Positions 12,919 through 16,481 of a stretch of 16,481 bases of DNA are shown here, piece after piece; the first letter of the stretch is position 1, and every line of letters starts with the position of its first letter. Source of the stretch: CAYHXN01 sp964360605 (GTDB taxonomy: Bacteria > Patescibacteriota > Minisyncoccia > UBA6257 > WO2-44-18); the NCBI GenBank assembly GCA_964360605.1, contig CAYHXN010000013.1:1-16481 (forward strand), written 5' to 3'. The translations under genes were made by a program, and so were the position numbers. The notes beneath the pieces were generated by a model. It was not told where the DNA came from, did no database searches, and saw only the letters and a list, made by a program, of their open reading frames with translations.

Positions 12919-12939
12919 TCTCTGAGCTTATTGAAGAGA
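12919..12939 (+). repeat. Hairpin repeat between convergent genes
   Basis: TCTCT (12919-12923) and AGAGA (12935-12939) arms flank GAGC-TTA-TTGA. Same core type as the copies at 12393, 12701 and 13271, but a different self-complementary arm. It lies 39 nt after the DUF4258-like stop. Confidence 0.7.
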
Positions 12940-12953
12940 TACAATAAATTAAA

Positions 12954-12973
12954 AACCGCCTACTGGGGCGGTT
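12954..12973 (-). terminator. Terminator shared by convergent genes, overlapping the CYTH gene stop
   Basis: Stem AACCGCC (12954-12960) and GGCGGTT (12967-12973), loop TACTGG. On the minus strand it is followed by TTTAATTT, and it contains the stop codon (12960-12962). On the plus strand it is followed by C and four T, a weaker tail for the 12481 gene. Confidence 0.7.
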
Positions 12974-14114
12974 CTTTTGATAAACTGGAATTTTCGTATC
13001 GCGGATTGTCCGTAACTTCCTTAATCTTGCCAAGCCAATTCGGAATTTCCACTTTATCGTTTTCTTCCGTCAGCTCTATTTCTAAAAGCATCATGCCCTT
13101 GAGCCACTTTGGCCCAAGAAAAAGATCCAGTTCAAAATACTGATTTTTCCACAAAAAACAAATTCTTTCTTTTTTAATCAATTCTCTTTGTGGATCAATA
13201 TCTTTCATTAACTCATAGTACGTTTTTCCGCGAATCCGCTTTTCTTTTTCCTCCCGCGCGAATCCTACTTGTGGTGAGCTGGGCCGAACCACTTGCGGTA
13301 AGCCTGTTGAAGGGGTTTTCTCAGTCAAATAATAGACACAATAATCATTTTGTCCGCGGCAACGGATGCGCTGGCGCGGCCGTTCGCCTTCTTTTTTCAA
13401 GTATGCTTGCTCAATACTGATGCGCTGATAGGGGACCGGAATGTTCTGAATGGAAAAATGCTCTTGTAAGAGATATTTTCTTTCAATCTCCAGCATTACC
13501 GGCACACCCAACGATCGCTGGACTTCTTTTAAAAGACGCTTCATTTTTCCTTCAAAAAGCGTGCTGTTATCTACTACCCTTAAATGCGGATGTCCCAGCC
13601 AGCATTCTTTAGTACGGGCATCGCTCTTCAGAGCCTGCTCAACGGTTTCTATACGAGCTTTATTATTTTCCCTTGTATAAAGCTCTGGCCGGCCATCTGC
13701 CACGCTGGAAAGATGAAACACCGCGTCATAGCGCTTATCCCGCAAATCAACCACGTTGAGATTATTTCTATGAAGAATCAGGTTAAATTCCTCATCTGTC
13801 ATATACGCTCTAACATCCATGCACCCGCGATCCATAAATAAAACTTGGCGCTTATTATCATGAAGCCCTAATAACTTCGCGTAGTAACGCTCTTGAAGTA
13901 TTTGTCCTTTAAGTAATAATTCTTCAAACCGAAGATATTTTTGCCGAGACATTTTGGAAATCGCTATCGGCGACATACCGCTTTTAATAAAAAGCGTCGC
14001 GAGTTCTGGCATACAAACCGTTGCCCATCCTTGATCCGATAACTTTTCCGGCACGTAACCCATCGCCGTTGTTTTTCCGGCGCACGGCCCGCCAGTTATT
14101 GATATGCGTTTCAT
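12960..14114 (-). CDS. P-loop kinase-like (AAA_28) / CYTH domain fusion protein
   Basis: 384 residues from ATG 14114 (an in-frame TTG at 14123 is rejected). The N-terminal P-loop domain has GGPCAGKTT (8-16), MDRGCMD (94-100) and HLSSVADGRPELYTRENN with ARIET, typical of the AAA_28/nucleoside-kinase-like group. The C-terminal CYTH domain starts with E209-x-E211-x-K213 (LEIERKYLL), has basic strands QRIRCRG and ends with FELDLF and LLEIEL, the acidic strands lining the triphosphate tunnel. CYTH enzymes bind triphosphates or polyphosphate with divalent metal; plant TTM1/TTM2 also join a P-loop kinase-like domain to a CYTH domain. The true substrate is unknown. Residues about 267-286 (TPSTGLPQVVRPSSPQVGFA) are an in-frame repeat insertion between two strands. 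It is divergent from the 14300 gene across a palindromic operator. Confidence 0.85.
   Translation of the reverse strand: MKRISITGGPCAGKTTAMGYVPEKLSDQGWATVCMPELATLFIKSGMSPIAISKMSRQKYLRFEELLLKGQILQERYYAKLLGLHDNKRQVLFMDRGCMDVRAYMTDEEFNLILHRNNLNVVDLRDKRYDAVFHLSSVADGRPELYTRENNKARIETVEQALKSDARTKECWLGHPHLRVVDNSTLFEGKMKRLLKEVQRSLGVPVMLEIERKYLLQEHFSIQNIPVPYQRISIEQAYLKKEGERPRQRIRCRGQNDYCVYYLTEKTPSTGLPQVVRPSSPQVGFAREEKEKRIRGKTYYELMKDIDPQRELIKKERICFLWKNQYFELDLFLGPKWLKGMMLLEIELTEENDKVEIPNWLGKIKEVTDNPRYENSSLSKEPPQ
13267..13316 (-). repeat. In-frame hairpin repeat pair inside the CYTH domain
   Basis: On the plus strand, GTGGT (13271-13275) and ACCAC (13288-13292) arms flank GAGC-TGGG-CCGA. A second, degenerate unit AAGC-CTG-TTGA (13300-13310) with AGGGG follows. 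ACTTGTGGTGAGC (13267-13279) and ACTTGCGGTAAGC (13291-13303) are 24 nt apart and share 11 of 13 bases, so the two units look like a tandem. The region is open in the CYTH frame. Confidence 0.8.
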
Positions 14115-14142
14115 CAAGCCCAATTTTAAAATTGCTAAAGAA

Positions 14143-14170
14143 ATTATAGTACAAAAATCGTCCTGAACAA
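14143..14170 (-). promoter_or_regulatory. Promoter for the P-loop/CYTH gene
   Basis: On the minus strand: TTGTTC (14170-14165), 16 nt, TATAAT (14148-14143). The predicted start is near 14136, about 22 nt before the ATG at 14114. No strong SD site is seen. Its -35 directly abuts the palindrome at 14171-14191. Confidence 0.55.
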
Positions 14171-14191
14171 AGTTGGTATTTTATACCAACT
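14171..14191. promoter_or_regulatory. Perfect 21-bp palindromic operator between divergent promoters
   Basis: AGTTGGTAT (14171-14179), spacer TTT, ATACCAACT (14183-14191): nine base pairs of perfect symmetry. It fills the gap between the -35 boxes of the minus promoter (14165-14170) and the plus promoter (14193-14198). No T tract suggests a terminator. A dimeric regulator controlling both genes is the simplest reading. Confidence 0.6.
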
Positions 14192-14192
14192 A

Positions 14193-14220
14193 TTGACATT
14201 TTTTATGAATATGCTATTAT
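14193..14220 (+). promoter_or_regulatory. Strong promoter for the 14300 surface protein gene
   Basis: Perfect TTGACA (14193-14198), 16 nt, TATTAT (14215-14220), with TGC before the -10 (extended). The predicted start is near 14227. This is the best -35 in the window and suggests high expression. Confidence 0.7.
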
Positions 14221-14229
14221 AGCCAAGTC

Positions 14230-14259
14230 GTAGCGGTTTCGGGATCCCGCTACTTTTTT
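14230..14259 (+). terminator. Terminator-like hairpin at the very 5' end of the 14300 transcript
   Basis: Stem GTAGCGG (14230-14236) and CCGCTAC (14247-14253), 10-nt loop containing GGGATC, then six T (14254-14259). By shape it is a Rho-independent terminator, but it lies about 3 nt after the predicted start and 40 nt before the gene. It may attenuate, release a tiny RNA, or act as a 5' stabilising hairpin. Confidence 0.6.
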
Positions 14260-14299
14260 AAATTTTACAAAAACTTCCGTAACAGTTATCTTGAACTTC

Positions 14300-16481
14300 A
14301 TGTTTAAATCAATTAAAAAGTTCGTTCGAAAGTCGCGAAAAACCGTAAAGGTTATAAATTCGGTAAATGTTTTAAAAATAACTCGAGGCGCTTTTTCTAT
14401 CTTAATAGCCTTAGCCCTACTTCTTCCTACCGCTTCTTATATTTTGTCCGCGGCTCCGGTTTTAGCCGTTGCCGGACCATTGCCGTTTAATGACGGATTT
14501 GAATCCGCTAATTTTAGCGCTTGGACAACCTCCGACAGTAAGTGGAGTATCAGCACCATAGAACATACTGGCACCAGATCCGCGTTTGCTAAGGGCGATA
14601 CCGGTAGTTCTCCGGATAATCTTTCTAAATCAATTTCCACCTCCGATTATGAAAACATTAATTTATCTTATTGGTACCGCGCCGAAAACCTAGAATCCTC
14701 GGATTCAGATACGGTTATAGTCCAATGGAGCGCCAACGGCGGAACCAGCTGGAGCGACCCACTATTTACAATTAACGATGATGTAGACGATGATGCTTGG
14801 CATCAAAAAAGCCACCTGCTTCCAGCTGGAGCGGAAGATAACGCCGATTTCCGGTTTCGTTTTCGGGCTGATTTGGATTCTGGAAGCGATGAAGTGAGAA
14901 TTGACGACGTTTCTTTAACCGGGGATTCCATACCGGCGCCGACAGAAAATTCTTTGGCGCTCTGCTCCGATAGCGCGGATAATGACGGCGATAGCCAAAT
15001 TGACCTTGCTGACAGCGATTGCGCCGCTTTTACGCCCCAACTTACCGTGACTAAGATAGTGGTTAATGACAACGGCGGCGACGCTTCGGTCGGCGACTTT
15101 CCGCTTTTTGTCGGAGAAACTTCGGTAGCTTCCGGTGTTTCTAACACTTTTGCTCCAGGTAATTACACAGTCAGTGAAACTGAACAAGAGGGATACTCCG
15201 CTTCTTTTAGTGGCGATTGCGATTCCGAAGGTTTGGTAACTTTGGCAATCGGGGACAATAAAGAATGTTCTCTTACTAATGATGATTTACCCGCCCACCT
15301 TACCGTAGTTAAAGTTGTGGTAAACGATAACGGCGGCGACGCGGAAGTCGGAGATTTTCCACTATTTGTTAATGAAAACTCTGTTTCTTCCGAAGAAGAA
15401 AATACCGTTGATGCCGGAACTTATACAGTTTCCGAAACCGGCCAATCCGGATACGCGGCCTCTTTTGGCGAAGATTGCCCTGAAGGCCAGATTTCTTTGG
15501 CGCCGGGTGAATCCAAAACTTGTGTTATTACCAATGACGACATCGCGCCAAAATTGACCGTTACCAAGATAGTAATTAACGACAACGGCGGAGAATTATC
15601 CGTGGAATCTTTCCCGATTTTCGTGGATGAAGAATCCGTTAACTCCGGCGAGGAAAATACTTTTAACGCTGGCGAACACGCGGTATCCGAATCTAATCAG
15701 GAAGGCTATACCGGAACTTTCAGCGAAGATTGCAACCAGGATGGTTTCGTCCTGCTTTTCCCCGGCGACGTCAAAAATTGCGTTATAACCAATGATGACC
15801 AGCCAGCTCCGGAACCAGAAATCGCGACTTTAATAGTTATCAAGCAAGTTATTAATGACAACGGCGGCGATATGGAAGCGGAAGATTTTATAATGACGGT
15901 CAATGGCACTAATGTTTCCGAAGGGTCTTTTGAAGGCAACGAAGAGGGCTATTCCGTAACCTTAAGCCCGGGAGAGTACAGCGTTGGTGAACAAGAAATG
16001 GCTGGTTATGAAATGACTGTCGGCGAGGACTGCTCCGGAGAAATTAAAGTTAACGAAACCGTTACCTGCACTATTACTAATAACGACATCGCGCCGAAAT
16101 TGATCGTTATTAAAACGGTTATTAATGACAACGGCGGCGTTCTTAATGCCGAAGACTTTAATTTAATGGTTGATGGCAATGAAGCCAGCCCGGCGAATTT
16201 TGCCGGAAATTCTGAAGGCGTGGAAGTTAGCTTGAACGCCGGAGGATACGGTGTTTCAGAAAGTGAAACAGCTGGCTATACCGCCACTCTTTCCGAAGAT
16301 TGTTCTGGATCCATCGGAATTGGAGAAACTAAAACTTGCGAAGTGACTAATAACGACGTTCCGAATGAAGAAAATAATGACGATGAAAATAACGAAGGCG
16401 AGGAAGAAGATGACCAGCAAGAGGAAGAAAATCCGCCCCAAGAAAATCCGCCTACCAATAACGGGGGTGGGGGAGGCGGTG
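14300..16481 (+). CDS. Large secreted surface protein with tandem prealbumin-like (SpaA-type) repeats, 3' partial
   Basis: Open from ATG 14300 to the window edge, 727 codons without a stop. A long basic N-terminus (K/R-rich, 1-30), then a hydrophobic signal segment (31-50) with probable cleavage after VLAVA58. Residues 60-225 resemble a jelly-roll/carbohydrate-binding-like domain (FNDGFESANFSAWTT, then VRIDDVSLTG). A Cys-flanked, Asp-rich block, LCSDSADNDGDSQIDLADSDC (about 227-247), looks like a calcium-binding motif. Five repeats of 85-92 residues follow, starting at residues 248, 334, 419, 511 and 601. Each begins L-x-V-x-K-x-V-x-N-D-N-G-G and ends C-x-x-T-N-x-D, with two Cys per repeat. 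An acidic Asn/Asp/Glu/Pro tail and a glycine run reach the edge. It is probably an adhesin or cell-surface stalk. No SD site is seen at ATG 14300, although the predicted leader is about 73 nt. Anchoring signals lie outside the window. Confidence 0.85.
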   Translation, partial: MFKSIKKFVRKSRKTVKVINSVNVLKITRGAFSILIALALLLPTASYILSAAPVLAVAGPLPFNDGFESANFSAWTTSDSKWSISTIEHTGTRSAFAKGDTGSSPDNLSKSISTSDYENINLSYWYRAENLESSDSDTVIVQWSANGGTSWSDPLFTINDDVDDDAWHQKSHLLPAGAEDNADFRFRFRADLDSGSDEVRIDDVSLTGDSIPAPTENSLALCSDSADNDGDSQIDLADSDCAAFTPQLTVTKIVVNDNGGDASVGDFPLFVGETSVASGVSNTFAPGNYTVSETEQEGYSASFSGDCDSEGLVTLAIGDNKECSLTNDDLPAHLTVVKVVVNDNGGDAEVGDFPLFVNENSVSSEEENTVDAGTYTVSETGQSGYAASFGEDCPEGQISLAPGESKTCVITNDDIAPKLTVTKIVINDNGGELSVESFPIFVDEESVNSGEENTFNAGEHAVSESNQEGYTGTFSEDCNQDGFVLLFPGDVKNCVITNDDQPAPEPEIATLIVIKQVINDNGGDMEAEDFIMTVNGTNVSEGSFEGNEEGYSVTLSPGEYSVGEQEMAGYEMTVGEDCSGEIKVNETVTCTITNNDIAPKLIVIKTVINDNGGVLNAEDFNLMVDGNEASPANFAGNSEGVEVSLNAGGYGVSESETAGYTATLSEDCSGSIGIGETKTCEVTNNDVPNEENNDDENNEGEEEDDQQEEENPPQENPPTNNGGGGGG
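15041..16360 (+). repeat. Five tandem protein-domain repeats in the surface protein gene
   Basis: Repeat starts are at 15041, 15299, 15554, 15830 and 16100. The best conserved DNA stretch encodes N-D-N-G-G (such as AATGACAACGGCGGCGA). Repeats 1-3 share a short middle (SGxxNTFxAGxY type). Repeats 4-5 share a longer one (F-x-G-N-x-E-G, then V-x-L). The coordinates cover repeats only; the acidic tail follows. Confidence 0.88.

Noticed and set aside
13190..13841. Plus-strand open frames over the P-loop/CYTH gene
   Set aside because: Shadows of a protein with clear P-loop and ExExK motifs on the minus strand.
14115..14123. In-frame TTG start for the P-loop/CYTH gene
   Set aside because: ATG 14114 directly precedes the conserved KRISITGGPCAGKTT, so the three extra codons are not needed.
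14171..14191. The 21-bp palindrome read as a terminator
   Set aside because: It is AT-rich with no T tract on the relevant side and is flanked on both sides by -35 boxes, so an operator fits better.
14437..15939. Several minus-strand open frames over the surface protein gene
   Set aside because: They overlap a continuous 727-codon plus-strand frame with signal peptide and domain repeats and have no family features.
16256..16458. Minus-strand Ser/Phe-rich open frames at the right edge
   Set aside because: They are the antisense of the acidic Glu/Asp/Asn tail of the surface protein; composition explains the openness.

Overview
The window looks like a chromosomal piece from a Candidate Phyla Radiation (Patescibacteria) bacterium, most likely of the Parcubacteria type. 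This is inferred from gene style: compact aminoacyl-tRNA synthetases, a coiled-coil M23 peptidase, a PMT-like membrane glycosyltransferase, and a secreted protein built from tandem prealbumin-like (SpaA-type) repeats with the N-D-N-G-G signature. The DNA is moderately AT-rich. No rRNA, tRNA, CRISPR array or transposase gene is visible.

Layout. 1-1583 (+): 3' end of gltX, then a secreted coiled-coil/LytM peptidase. 1621-2046 (+): a two-helix membrane protein with its own promoter, Shine-Dalgarno (SD) site and terminator. 2099-5122 (+): small secreted protein, family 2 glycosyltransferase, greA and lysS, separated by short A/T-rich tandem repeats. 5207-7115 (+): two Nudix-like genes, each with its own promoter, strong SD site and structured leader; a terminator follows each. 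7160-10430 (+): serS, alr and an ftsQ/divIB-like gene. 10489-12363 (-): a GT-C (PMT-like) glycosyltransferase. 12481-12879 (+): a small DUF4258-like protein. 12960-14114 (-): a P-loop kinase-like/CYTH fusion. 14300 to the window end (+): a large secreted repeat protein that is open at the right edge.

Functions. gltX, lysS, serS and greA serve translation and transcription. The M23 peptidase, alanine racemase, FtsQ-like protein and both glycosyltransferases serve cell-wall, division and envelope glycan work. The large repeat protein is a probable surface adhesin or S-layer-like component.

The most interesting layer is non-genic. Small repeats are scattered from about 3.2 to 13.3 kb. One group is short hairpins with a near-constant GAGC...YGA core and self-complementary arms that differ from copy to copy. 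The other is period-7 A/T-rich arrays. Members lie between genes and, in frame, inside serS, alr, the DUF4258-like gene and the CYTH gene. In-frame placement recalls Rickettsia palindromic elements. Two initiation styles also coexist: several genes have a -10 box 6-8 nt before the ATG (probably leaderless), while three accessory genes have classical promoters, 5' leaders and strong SD sites. A perfect 21-bp palindrome lies between two divergent promoters at 14143-14220.
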